64,000 nt of DNA from contig CM043946.1 in assembly GCA_014529385.2 (NCBI GenBank), positions 18,869,077 to 18,933,076 of the forward strand, read 5' to 3'. This document shows, piece after piece, positions 1 to 10,160 of this stretch. The notes beneath the pieces are model-generated. The model ran no database searches, was not told the origin of the DNA, and saw only the letters and a program-made list of their open reading frames with translations. Made by a program: the position numbers and the translations under genes. Source of the stretch: Adiantum capillus-veneris. Lineage: Eukaryota; Streptophyta; Polypodiopsida; Polypodiales; Pteridaceae. Every line of letters begins with the position of its first letter. The first letter of the stretch is position 1.

Positions 1-420
1 TAATACATATTCGAAAACACCATCTGTGAACCTCCATAGTAAAAAGCTCTTAAGCTCTTAATACATACTTTTAAGCTCCATCTTCTTTGAGCTCTTCTCT
101 CCGCCTAAGAATGCTCTTAAGCTCTTGATAATCGGGAAGCATAATCTCTGAAGCTCGATAGCCTTAAGTTCTTAATACATACTTTTAAGCTCCATCTTCT
201 TTGAGCTCTTCTCTCCGCCTAAGGATGCTCTTAAGCTCTTGATAATAGGGAAACATAATCTCCGAAGCTCGATAGCCTTAAGCTCTTAATACATACTCTT
301 AAGCATAATCTCCAAAGCTCCATAGTTTTAAGCTCTTGATAATCGAAATCCCCTTAAGTTCTTTTCTTAAGCTCCATACCCTTAAGCCCTTGATAACCAA
401 GATCGACTTAAGCTCTCTCT
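1..420. repeat. Tandem repeat of about 114 bp rich in TTAAGCTC
   Basis: The block that opens with GCTCTTAATACATAC near 54 recurs near 168 and again, partially, near 282, a period of about 114 bp. Each unit holds several copies of the octamer TTAAGCTC. The motif continues in a looser form to about 540. No coding potential is visible. It could be a minisatellite inside the leader or LTR of a repeat element that starts before the window. Confidence 0.75.
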
Positions 421-739
421 TCCTCCTCATGGGAAGTTAATCTCGAGAAGCTCTTAAGCTTCTCCTCCGAATCTTCAAACTTGCTTAATCCTCGTAAGCT
501 TAAACCCCTTCATAAGCCATAATCCAAAGCTTGAAGCTTATTAACCACTCGAATTGAAGAGCAGAAGGCAAAGTAAGCAGAATTTTATCAATTTCTTGTT
601 TAAACACCTGGTTTAAGCCAGATTTTGTCAGATTTTTCCTTGTAAAAGCATTTAAGCTTCCATTAAGGATTGATTATTCATGGATTCTATCGATTAACTG
701 GAAATTAGACGGACTGCTTGTTTTGAATACTGTTGTTGA

Positions 740-847
740 TAATTGCATCTGCTACACTTTGTTTCCCGCACCTCTCACAGCCAAGGGCCCGATGCCTTCC
801 CGGCTCACCTTTCGCACAATTATCCCCCGACAACGTCTCGATATTCG

Positions 848-895
<48 letters not shown>
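740..895. repeat. Repeat fragment plus (GA)n microsatellite
   Basis: Positions 769-845 resemble 57010-57080, which lies in a gag-region relic: both carry CTCTCACAGCCAA followed by GACAACGT about 40 bp later. A pure GA run follows at 851-893. The fragment is probably a piece of the same LTR element family. The short ORF across it is made by the GA run and is not credible. Confidence 0.45.
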
Positions 896-898
<3 letters not shown>

Positions 899-1540
899 TT
901 GATAAAAGAGTCTAGTGTCATGTCATCAAATAAGAGTTTGGGCAAAAGTTGTTGGAAATGGTGAGCTTTAGCACTATCTAACACGGAATATTAAACGAAG
1001 CCTCAACCATGGAATCCATAGTGAGAAATTCCGAGCGAGAATCATTAGATGCGCAATGCCGTCAAATTTTTGAGAAGTAAACAAGGACAAGTTTAGTAAG
1101 CTACAAGATAGGGGATAGTGGACGCCTGAGTTTATTTATCAATTTTATGTTTGCCTTTGAAATCATGTGATGCGTGCGGGTTGGTTAAGCCATCAGTCCA
1201 TCGGGGACTAACATCGTAGAGCGCACCACTCGGACCCCATGTTAGATAGCATTGAGAAGTGGCGAGTTTGGGCGAAAGTTATTGGGAGTTGCAATTGTCT
1301 TTGGTTGTGTGAAGGATTGGAAAGTTGGAGTAGAGAGCCTCCACATTCCACATGCTCAGATGATGACCTACTGCTCGTTTAAGGTTGACTATATTACTAT
1401 GCTTTATTTACCTTACTCTCTCACGCTTGTATTATAATCTCAATCCAATCTTGCTTTTGCTTCACTTGATTGCCTATCGTTTTCATTGCTAGCATTTTGG
1501 GTTTAACCATTGCGGTACCTGTCTAAGATACATGTAAGGG
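896..1540. other. No recognisable gene
   Basis: This is moderately AT-rich sequence with only short open frames that show no domain signature. I see no splice structure, RNA gene or repeat boundary. Confidence 0.5.
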
Positions 1541-1544
1541 TGAT

Positions 1545-1645
1545 TTTTTTTGTAGCAAATTGCGTGCGCAATGGGTCGCTTGGTTGCCTTCGAACCCATG
1601 ACCTAGGTCACGGAGGTTGAAAACCAACCAAGTTAGCTCCTCTAG
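1545..1645 (-). mobile_element. tRNA-derived SINE-like unit
   Basis: Read on the minus strand, an A-box-like stretch (AGCTAACTTGGTTGG, plus-strand 1624-1638) is followed about 28 bp later by a B-box-like GGTTCGAAGGC (1586-1596). This is the spacing of an internal RNA polymerase III promoter in a tRNA. No complete cloverleaf can be formed, so a SINE head or decayed tRNA relic fits better than a tRNA gene. The 3' tail toward lower coordinates is not defined. Confidence 0.4.
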
Positions 1646-2425
1646 ACAAATTCAAGGGTGGTTTAATCTGATGATTGTTTTTTGTTAAATTAAAATAATA
1701 GACTAATGGCAATGTTAGATGGAAGAAGTGTTTTCTTTTGGGCTTTCTAAAACCTGAGTACTGCATACCTGGTTTTCTTCATTGGACAATATGAAATTCT
1801 CAAATTGTTTACCGTTGTCTTTTACTGCGTTTTGTAGAGAGAGAGTCCAAAATGGGTTGGACAGAGAAGAGCAGACGGTGACTTTTTTGCATTTCAAATA
1901 TTATTGCGGATATATCCGTGCTTATTTCCATCAGTATTATCATGATTATTGCCACAAAAATTACTACGACTATTACAGAATTCCACTTTAGCGCTTACAT
2001 TTAAATTTTGATTTTTCCCTTTGTTTTGCTTGTTAATAAAAATTAAAGAATAATATATAAAATTTCAAAAAAATAAAGAAATGATATTAAAACATGGAAC
2101 AATAGCTAGCTATGTGGATAAAGATGAAACTACAAAGGGTTTGTTCCATCCTAAAGTCCTAAAGTTATGCATGCGCCTCCATGTAAAGCAAGCAGCCTCA
2201 AAGATGAGAAGTTGAACTTAGAAGTTAAACGGCTTGTGTCAAGAGGCCATGGGCATGATAGAGTGAAGTGTGTCCACATTTTACCAGATGATAGCACCTA
2301 TGTTAGTTTCTTTAAGCTCTATTTTTTGCAACAATGTGCACATGGCCTATACTTTTGTTATCAATAAAGTGGCCTCATGTGTCATGTCTATGTGCGAATA
2401 GACACAATAGTACCCTTCACTTGAT
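1646..2425. other. No recognisable gene; AT-rich
   Basis: This is AT-rich spacer with short open frames only. The part next to 2430 may include decayed 3' sequence of the Tnp2 relic that follows, but I cannot align it by eye. Confidence 0.45.
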
Positions 2426-2429
2426 CTAG

Positions 2430-4555
2430 CTCTTCTTTGGCTAGCATCCATGGCGCTTTAGGGAGCGTAATCTTCCCATTGGGGGGCTTGGCGTGGAATG
2501 GGAGAGGCAGGGAGATGTTTCAAAACCCTCAAATCCTCCCTTGTACCCTATGAGTCCTTTTGCCAATAATGTGGTCCAACAAGGTATGAGCTACATTCTT
2601 GAATATGTGCATGGGATCCAAGAGGTGGTGTAATTGGATACCTTGACATGCCTTTCGGCAGAGTAGTCAAGGTTGGATCATTGTTGTAGTGCTCTTTTCA
2701 AGTAGTTGCCAAATATGCCATCGTGCACTTTAAAGACGTCTCATTTGTTGGATCCTTGTATTTGGTATGACCTTGGGGTAAGAAATGATGGTTGTTATTG
2801 GGGTAAGAAACGATGGTTGTTTGGATAGATTACCTTTCGCAAGGCATGTGGCCTCTCTGTCACCAATGATGGCCTGTAAGTAGGACATGCATTGTGGCCC
2901 AATATGGACAACCCTACACACATCACATCATTAGAGAGAAACTTCAAACTACAAATGGGAACTAGAGAGGAGAATGAAAATAACATACCAAAAATATTTC
3001 TAAATCCTGCATAGTCCACATAAGGATTCCTCTCCCAATGGCTTCTGTAAGATAGTCATGCATAGTCCACATAAGGATTCCCCCTCACAAGTGGATTCTT
3101 TCTTCTTCTTTGGAAGTGAGACATTTACAAAAGGGATGCCTCTCCATAACTTCTCCAAATCCTTGATAAGGGGATTGAGATAGACATCAATATTTGTCAC
3201 CTTGCACTTTCCAGGCACAAACAAGGAAAGAAGGATATTGCCCTTCTTGGTTGTCTGCCATGGTGGAATGTTGTACTTGATGATCACCACCACATGCCAA
3301 GTGCTCCATGAAGTGGACCTGGTGCCAAAGGTATTGACACCGTCGCTTGCCAGCCCAAGCCTCAAGTGTCCAGACTCTAGCTGGCCACTATGTCTCTATG
3401 TGACTCCATGCAGGTGAATGGCAGGGACACACATCATTCCATCATTTGAGAGATGGTTGGCGTGCCATGTGAGAAGCTCCATGATAGGCCTACTTTTAAA
3501 CATGTATTGACTGCAAGGGATTAGTGGAAAATGTTTCAATACCCTACAGGTAGGTGCGTCCCACTCACTCCGGTCTTGTAGAGTGCTCCCCACACACGGG
3601 ACATGAGGTAGCACGTGCGTGCTCATTGCAGTATAGTATGTAATCGTTGATGCACGCGTGGATGCACTCATACTCCATGCCGTGAAGGGACATACAATTT
3701 ATTTTGGCAATGATCCGAAGGCATGTGGTGATCTTTAGGAAGCATTTTTCCCACTAAACTACACCGAAAAAAGATTATTAATACATATGCAAGCAGTGAG
3801 TGCCATGTATAAAAAGGCACTCATACTCTGTGCCAAGTGAAGTGACATACGATTTATCTTGGCGACAATCCGAAGGCATGTGGTGATCTTTAGGAAGCAT
3901 TTTGCCTACTAAACTACAACCAAAAAAGATTATTAATACATATACAAGCAGTGAGTGCCATGTATAAAAAGGCATGAAAAGAACTGACCCAAGGAGTACA
4001 CCTACACTTGCATTTCTCCAACCAAATTTCTCTTTCAGGTTAAGAGCTTCTAACACTGCCCTGAGCATTGAGTACTATGCACCATTGTAGATAGGTGTTC
4101 TGACACTCGTCAGCAATTTGTCCTCCATTGCTACTGTCCGTCGAGTGCACAGTCGACAATCCTTCTCGCACATGATGCCTTCGGGAGCCAATAACTCATC
4201 AACCATGTCAAACATGTGCTCATCCTCAAGCTCAAAGTTTCCCTGAGATGCGTGAGGGGGAGCTGTCAAAGTAGAGCTAGTGGGAGGGTCACCATGCATC
4301 ATGCCTTCGCCCAGGCGCTCTTATCCTTGTCTTTTGGCCTTGCGTGCGAGAGCACCACCACCGAACACAGACCAATGGGGGACCTCCCCAAGCGAGGAGT
4401 GGACGTCACTCTCATCTACATGAGTGCTTTTTCAAGGACGTCATAGCCCTTCGTTCTCCATGTTATCCAAAGCAATGTGCCTCAAGCAAGGGATTGCCCT
4501 TTTACACTTGGCGCAAGGGCAAGGGAGTTTGTCCCTGAGACATCGATCACATTCA
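2430..4555 (-). pseudogene. Decayed CACTA transposase (Tnp2) relic
   Basis: On the minus strand, pieces in several frames line up in order with the better-preserved Tnp2 at 17.7-21.7 kb. Near 4550 is a Cys-rich start (LPCPCAKCKRAI). At 4068-3990 is EALNLKEKFGWRNASV and nearby GKMLPKDHHMPSD. At 3550-3440 is VLKHFPLIP with ELLTWHA. At 3365-3150 is LASDGVN, STSWSTWHVVV, GNILLSLFVPG and DVYLNPL. At 2640-2560 is LLDPMH followed by DHIIGK. En/Spm Tnp2 proteins catalyse cut-and-paste transposition. This copy is broken by frameshifts, stops and a local duplication, and everything after the LLDPMH region is missing or unrecognisable. No CACTA termini could be assigned, so the element's ends are unknown. 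Confidence 0.88.
3664..3972. repeat. Tandem duplication of about 155 bp inside the Tnp2 relic
   Basis: The unit 3664-3817 (beginning GCACTCATACTC) is repeated from 3818 at an offset of 154-155 bp with a few substitutions. Both copies cover the HMPSD region and the intron-like stretch beside it, so the duplication arose within the relic. Confidence 0.8.
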
Positions 4556-4772
4556 GTGCCTAAAAAAATTAAAAGGCTATAGATAGGAGATGATAAAATC
4601 TATGGGTAGAGGGAGGTGGTATGTACCCCCCGGACTTCCCCTCCCCCCTGCTATCTCAGATACCTTTGTATCCGTTTGAAACATCATGGTAATATCCGCG
4701 GTAACAGCTGGCCCTAAAAAAGAAAGGAGGAGCAGGGTATGCCGCGTATTTGCAGCACACTCTACTCAAAAT

Positions 4773-4821
4773 CCCCCCCCCCCCCCCCCCCCCCCCTTCC
4801 CTATTCTACCTCCTCCAATCT

Positions 4822-4872
<51 letters not shown>

Positions 4873-4923
4873 ACACACACACGCGCACACACACATACAC
4901 ACACACGCGCGCACACACACACA
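4773..4923. repeat. Compound microsatellite: poly-C, (CT)n, (CA)n
   Basis: A 24-base C run (4773-4796) is followed by a CT array (about 4825-4867) and a CA array interrupted by CG steps (about 4871-4923). Several open frames across it are low-complexity artefacts. Confidence 0.95.
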
Positions 4924-4954
4924 TGTAAATGAATATCCCCCTGCACAGCAGCTT

Positions 4955-5292
4955 CGAGCATCGTTATTAAAAGATGTGACCCAATGGCCAAGAGAAGAGG
5001 GGCCAATGGGCCATCCTTGCTAGATAGATCTTCTGGCTGCAAAGGAGCCCACAATTTTATCATTGAATAGGAGCTCAGATTGGCTTCCTGCATCTAGAGT
5101 CTGTATAAGACGACAAAGGAAAAGCCCAAAGCACAGTGATTTCATGACATCTTCAATGAAGGACCACATAATCCTATCATACGCCTTGTCCAAATCTAGC
5201 TGAAGCAAAATGCACTCCTGCTTCATGAAGGCTGTGTGAAAGGTGGGCATGGGAACTCCTTCGACACCTAGTTCATTTTTGATGTGACACAC
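4955..5292 (-). pseudogene. LINE reverse transcriptase fragment
   Basis: The minus-strand translation carries LQLDLDKAYDRIMWSFIED, which matches the conserved L1-type motif with the first catalytic aspartate (D-x-x-K-A-Y-D-R). It is followed about 40 residues later by a broken version of the RRS(I/V)xQGxPxxP motif. A stop interrupts the frame near 5020. Only the central fingers/palm part of RT remains. The YADD box and the endonuclease are absent. The role of intact relatives is target-primed reverse transcription. Confidence 0.85.
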
Positions 5293-5519
5293 ACTACATA
5301 TATGTGTGTAGCCTTTTGAAAAGGCACCTAGAGATATGAGCTGCCGGATACTGGCTGTGACACCTTTTACACTATGCTTAGGATGGGTTCAGATTGCTAG
5401 CCCAAGTCCTTCTCCTTTGAGCACATGTCTGCCGTGGAAAAACGTTATTGGAAAAAATAGAAGTAGCCTTGTTTTCGAACACGCCATCAGACGGGCGGCT
5501 ATACACCCTCGGACGTTGT

Positions 5520-6098
5520 CACAAAGTGATGACGTGGCAAAACCACCCGGATTGTTGACATGGCATGACCACCCAAGCAGGAAAGATGACCCAGAAGAAC
5601 TATACGGATGTGATGACATGGCAGTAATACAGATTTTTAAAATTTTGCACTAATATGCTGATGTGGCAGACAGTATGGACGCCCGGACTTTGTGATGACT
5701 GCTGATGTGGCAAGACACTACGGTAGCTGATGTGGCAGGCTGTATGAAAATTTCGCAATCTGCGCTACTGCGTTTTGCTGGTTGATTTAGCGTTGGCAGC
5801 TTTTGGGAGAATTTCCTTTTTATTTTAATAGCTTTTGGGGCTCTGCTTTTGGCATCCCATGTAATCTTTATAAGTGGCCTTAGGTGCTCAATTCTCAGAT
5901 TTGGACGTAGAGTCTGAGAGCGAGCACCCATGGGCTCAGTTGTACTTTGCACAAAGATTAATATAAAAATAAATATCAAAATGGGTGCTAGTCTTTGGGG
6001 CCAATAACTCTTGGCACAGAACTACGCCGGGGCATGTCGTGATCTCTCTTTTAATATTGTCAGTTAATTTGAAGTGAATCTCTGTTGTGTCACGGAAG
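5520..6098. repeat. Long direct repeat, copy 1
   Basis: This stretch is repeated at 6475-6986, at an offset of about 955 bp at the start and 885 bp at the end. Both copies contain a cluster of TGAYRTGGCA decamers, then a TATA-like TTTATAAG, then TGAGAGCGAGCACC. The copies could be diverged LTRs of a very short element or a tandem duplication. No PBS, PPT or TSD could be recognised. Confidence 0.75.
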
Positions 6099-6474
6099 AT
6101 TCTCGCACATGATAGTGCTTGAGGCGAATGATTCTAGCTCGCACACGACAGTGCTTGAGCCACAAAACTCTATAGACATGATCGCAATATGGGATTAGTT
6201 AACCCGACAACAATGAGGTCCAGAATGGATCTAAATGTGGTCACTAAATCGTCGCTGGCAGTCATGGTCTGAGATTTGGAATGAATGTTTCTCTGATTGA
6301 TTGTCATGTGATGTCATGTCATGTCATGTGAATGTCGTATTTGTACAAGTGCTAGATGTGTCATGTTTGGTGCGTTGGCACTTAGAGTCAGTGTCTATTG
6401 AGCTTGTTTATCGCCTCTGTCTATTTTGCAGGCATAGTCAAGGGCGATTACAATTATTTGAGGAGAGGGTATGC

Positions 6475-6986
6475 CACAAAGTGACGACGTGGCAGAACCA
6501 AAGCGAGAAAGATGACCCGACAAAACTGTACGGATGCGATGATGTGGCAGTAGTATAGATTTTTGGATTCTGCACTAACATGGTCATGTGGCAGGACAAT
6601 ACGACAGGTGATGTGGCAGGCTGTACAAAAATTCTGCAATCTACGCTACTACGTTTTACTAGCTGATTTAGCGCTGGTAGCTTTTGGCACAGTTTGCATT
6701 TTATTTTAAAAGTTTTTGGGGCTCTACTTTTGGCATCCCATGTAATCTTTATAAGTGGCCTTAGGGGCTCACTTCTCAGGAGCATGGAGCATCTGGATGC
6801 AAAGTCTGAGAGCGAGCACCTGTGGGCTCAGTTGTACTTTGCACACAAATTAATGTAAAAATAAATACCGAAAGGGGTGCCAGTCTTCGGGGCCGATAAC
6901 TCTTGGCACGGAATTACGTTGGGCCTGTCATCTCTCTTTTGGTTTTGTCAGTTAATTTTAAGTGAATCTCTTCTGTGTTGCGGAAG
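6475..6986. repeat. Long direct repeat, copy 2
   Basis: This is the second copy of the repeat at 5520-6098. It lacks about 70 bp that hold two of the TGGCA decamers in copy 1. The 376 bp between the copies have no coding signature. Confidence 0.75.
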
Positions 6987-7990
6987 AATCTTGACTTGGT
7001 GTGTCCAACTCTGTTAGAGACATCAACCATGTCCAACACTTTTGAACGAAAAAATGCGGAGAAGGCTTGGAACACGAAACCCCACCTGCATGAAGACACA
7101 AGTAGTAGCCAAGGGCGCCAATCCTGCCAGATAATTTTTATACTGTTGTTCGCGCTGAGTGTGAATTGCAGCAAGCATCGAAAGGCTTGGGCGGCAGTCT
7201 GAACTAGGGTTTCAGAGCGACCGCATGTCAAGTCTGCTGCCTACGAGAGGCCATTGAGTCGGGAGCGCTCGAGCGTGGTGATTTCGGCAGGGCGGAGGTG
7301 AGGTGGAGTGTGCTGATGATTGCACTGGAGGGGGTGGGGAGGGCGGTTCACTCTGCTGCTCAATGCCATTTCCTCTATTTTTGGAGAAGGTGGAGGCCGC
7401 CCCTCCTGGCTCATTCGTAGAGGAAATGGCGACTGGCGTTTCATTCGCTTGGGGAGTTGGGTTTGGGGAGATCATGGCCCGCCTCTATGGCCTACTTCTG
7501 TGTTGGCAGCAGTCTCCTGGTGTTTTGCCAACACTCTTGGGTAATCCTGTGACGACCCCGGGTTTGGTCGATGCCTGGCTTCGATGTTTTTGAGAGCTCA
7601 TCTTCTCCGAGTTCTCTAGGGTTCCTGCGGCTTGTCTCCTTCTGCTTGGTCGGCGGGGTCTTCTCCGAGGTGATGGAATTTACTGACTCCCCTCTTATGC
7701 GACCTATACTAGGTATGCTGGTGTTGCTCTTCGATGGATGGCTTCTTTGTACCGGTCTATATCTATGTAGGGTGGTTTTTGTTAGGGTCCGTCCTGTGAG
7801 AGGGGATGTACCCTGGGTGACACCCATGCAATGCCTTTGATTGTCTTGGTTATGTTGTAGCTGATCTTTTTGTAACCCTGATCCGTGTAAAAGGTCTTGA
7901 ACTAATAGTAGTTGTCTTCTGCTATTGTGATGCCATGGCTCATTTTGAGCATGGCTCCTCGTGTAATTCTTTTTATTATATCGTGTATAT
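6987..7990. other. No confirmed gene; possible LINE 3' region
   Basis: Several open frames of 60-110 codons cross 7212-7840 on both strands, but none shows a domain I recognise. The plus strand from about 7850 (CTTTTTGTAACCC, then AT-rich sequence) resembles the 3' untranslated region of a plant LINE. It ends in a hairpin at 7997-8012 shared with other LINE ends in this window. Confidence 0.35.
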
Positions 7991-7996
7991 ACAACT

Positions 7997-8012
7997 ACTC
8001 ACAATTGTGAGT
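7997..8012. other. Terminal hairpin ACTCAC-N4-GTGAGT
   Basis: This is a perfect 6-bp stem with an AATT loop. The same stem lies just before the poly-A at a LINE 3' end (33270-33286) and at another LINE fragment end (34020-34035), so this copy probably also marks a LINE terminus. Confidence 0.5.
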
Positions 8013-8077
8013 ACTGCAAAGTAAAAATAAAAATCACTAAACACTAAATTGAAAACAAAGGTTGTATTAGATTTTCC

Positions 8078-8861
8078 AACCGCTTCTCTATGACCGTCTC
8101 TTCAAACCTCTTCTCTATGCCCCTCTCTGAGCCCAAAACAAAAATAAGTAGGAAAGGACCATATGATTTGTTTTCCGGGCTCATAATTGTGAGTGGGTGA
8201 ATGTGTCATAATCTTGACAAAAAGTACAAATCAGCTATCTATCGACCATTCCAAATTACAAAGGGCTAGCCCAACATGAAGGATCATCTACCCATCAAGG
8301 AAATTAGCTCGATTCCACTGTTTGAGTACCTCCTTTGTTTAAGAGCAAAAATCACTTCCCTAATTTCTCAAATAATCTCCTTGAAGCTTGCTATTGAACA
8401 ATCATTTTTGAATACCCGACAGCTCTTGGCCTTGCAAACATGCTAAAACCTAACACTTTGTGCATATATTAGAATCATATGATTTTTATTCTTGTAGAAC
8501 CCTATCTTCCAAATCTCTTTGGATCCATTTGCAAAGATAGAGCAACAAGATCGTTGGGTATCCCCTGAATAAGTGAGAGAGGTCCTCACATGCGTTTTTA
8601 CACCCCAAACAGCTATCAAAGCCAATACCTATGGTCAGGAACTTCATTCCTGTCGAAAAATGCTTGCCACAGCTTAGAGTTTGAGCTCACGAGTTGTGAG
8701 AGAGTGTATTCAGAGAGAAAGGACAGCGTGTTGATGTCCTTTTACAGCTGGACAAAAAGAGCTTGCAGTACAAAGCAAGAGGGGGTGATTGTAGCATCTT
8801 CATTGAAAATGGCCACTGTGGATTCCTGATATAAGTAGTAACCGTCACCCATTTTGCTTCC
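8078..8861 (-). pseudogene. LINE relic, 3' part (RT zinc-binding region)
   Basis: On the minus strand near 8600-8470 a frame reads CEDLSHLFRGYPTI and then LCKWIQRDLEDRV. This matches the better-preserved RT-associated zinc-binding (zf-RVT) segment at 33.5 kb (CEDLPHLFKDCPTI). A TCAC/GTGAG hairpin near 8180 probably marks the 3' end. The piece continues the minus-strand LINE at 24919-26235 and was separated from it by the copia-like insertion that starts at 8862. Stops and frameshifts run throughout. Confidence 0.6.
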
Positions 8862-9071
8862 TATGAGTGCATGTGTGCGCGGATGCGTGCGTACGGGGAA
8901 GGGGAGAAGCAACGAGAGACCGTGTGGGTGGAGCAACCTCTGGAAGTCTCAGTGTATGAGTGAGGTGCTCCTTATTCTTATGTATAGAAAGAATAAGGGA
9001 GTGTGTATGTACTGGGAGGACGGACATTGGTCGTCCGGCCCAGGCAACGGTGCAACGTTTTTATCCCAACA
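8862..9071 (-). repeat. 3' LTR of the copia-like element
   Basis: The minus-strand LTR begins TGTTGGGATAAA at 9071, preceded by the PPT-like AAGTGGGAGTT at 9072-9084, and ends near 8862. It is clearly similar to 24687-24918 along its length. Confidence 0.8.
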
Positions 9072-9123
9072 AACTCCCACTTAAAGACGATGTACCGATA
9101 AGTGAGACTTACTAGCTAAACTA

Positions 9124-9315
9124 CATGCGTGCATGCAAGGGAAGGGAGAAGTAACGAGAGACCGTGTGGGTGGAACAACCTCTGGAAGTCTCAGTGTATG
9201 AGTGAGGTGCTCCTTATTCTTATGTAAAGAAAGAATAAGTGAGTGTGTATACACAGTGGGAGGCCGGACATTGGACCACCTGCCCGGGCAACGGTGCAAC
9301 GCCTTTATCCCAACA
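9124..9315 (-). repeat. Extra tandem copy of the copia-like LTR
   Basis: This is a second copy of the LTR plus the adjoining PPT sequence, 244 bp upstream on the minus strand. It lacks about 30 bp at its low-coordinate end. The arrangement LTR, internal end, LTR suggests unequal recombination or slippage rather than a second insertion. Confidence 0.75.
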
Positions 9316-9610
9316 AACTCCCACTTAAAGACGATGTGCCGATAAGTGAGACCTACTAGCTAAATTACTAGCATGTACAAAAAAACAAGTGAGAGACTCT
9401 CTCAACCTACGTCCACTGGCTCACTCTGTCGATCTACACGCAGTCTATCGGATTTGGTGGTAGGCTAGTGTGCGTACCCACGTTAGAGCCTGCCTGTAAA
9501 TCCCGGAGACAACTTTGTATGGTCTGCAAAGCTCCATGAAGCATCATCCTAGTGTCAGTCACCGTACGATTGACTATCCCTACTATAAATGCTCCCACTG
9601 CAGCTGCTAG

Positions 9611-9840
9611 CACTATAACATATGCGTAGTATTATCGCTCACATTACCGCAAAAAAACAAGTAAACTTGAAATACAAAAATTCCCGTACGCGGAAAATAC
9701 TGCGGCAAAGCTGGCGGTAATGGTCTAGCAGTAACGGATGCGGTAATGGATGCGGCAATATTTCCGCAAATATTACCGCGTGCTTTGCTGCAAAAGTACC
9801 CGCACATATTACCGCGTCGGGCTGATCGCGAGCATTACTG
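9611..9840. repeat. Left TIR and subterminal repeats of the 12.4-kb CACTA
   Basis: CACTAT starts at 9611. Inward there are many direct and inverted copies of ATTACCGC / GCGGTAAT between 9640 and 9830, the type of array bound by TnpA proteins in En/Spm. Confidence 0.85.
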
Positions 9841-9959
9841 CGAAGGGATTTATTATAAAAAAACAGATGACCGTTTGGATTGTCCTTTGCAGGACCATCC
9901 AAAAGGTCATCTATTTTTTTATTTATTTTATAAAATTATTATTAATTACAACAAAATAT

Positions 9960-10155
9960 CACAATTGGACAATACATTGAGCCAAAAAAAGATTGATAAT
10001 TTCATTTACATAAGTGGAATTACAATTGGGGGAGGTATTGAGCCAAAAAATGATAGGTATTGCATTTACATAAAGGGCAAAAAAAGCCCGCGTGTACAAA
10101 ATAGAGTATGGTCATGTGGGATAGGGCAAACGGGGCCCGCGTATACAAAATAGAG
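9960..10155. repeat. Short duplicated stretches downstream of tnpA
   Basis: A TTGAGCCAAAAAA...CATTTACATAA segment occurs twice (about 9978 and 10038), and CCCGCGT(G/A)TACAAAATAGAG occurs twice (about 10088 and 10136). They lie just beyond the tnpA stop codon, in its likely 3' untranslated region. Confidence 0.6.
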
Positions 10156-10160
10156 GATGC

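Noticed and set aside
4686-5023. Open frames of 60-94 codons across poly-C, CT and CA tracts
   Set aside because: They are low-complexity products of microsatellites in three overlapping frames.
7212-7840. Possible host gene with several open frames
   Set aside because: No domain, consistent codon pattern or splice structure is visible, and frames on both strands overlap. I leave the region unassigned.
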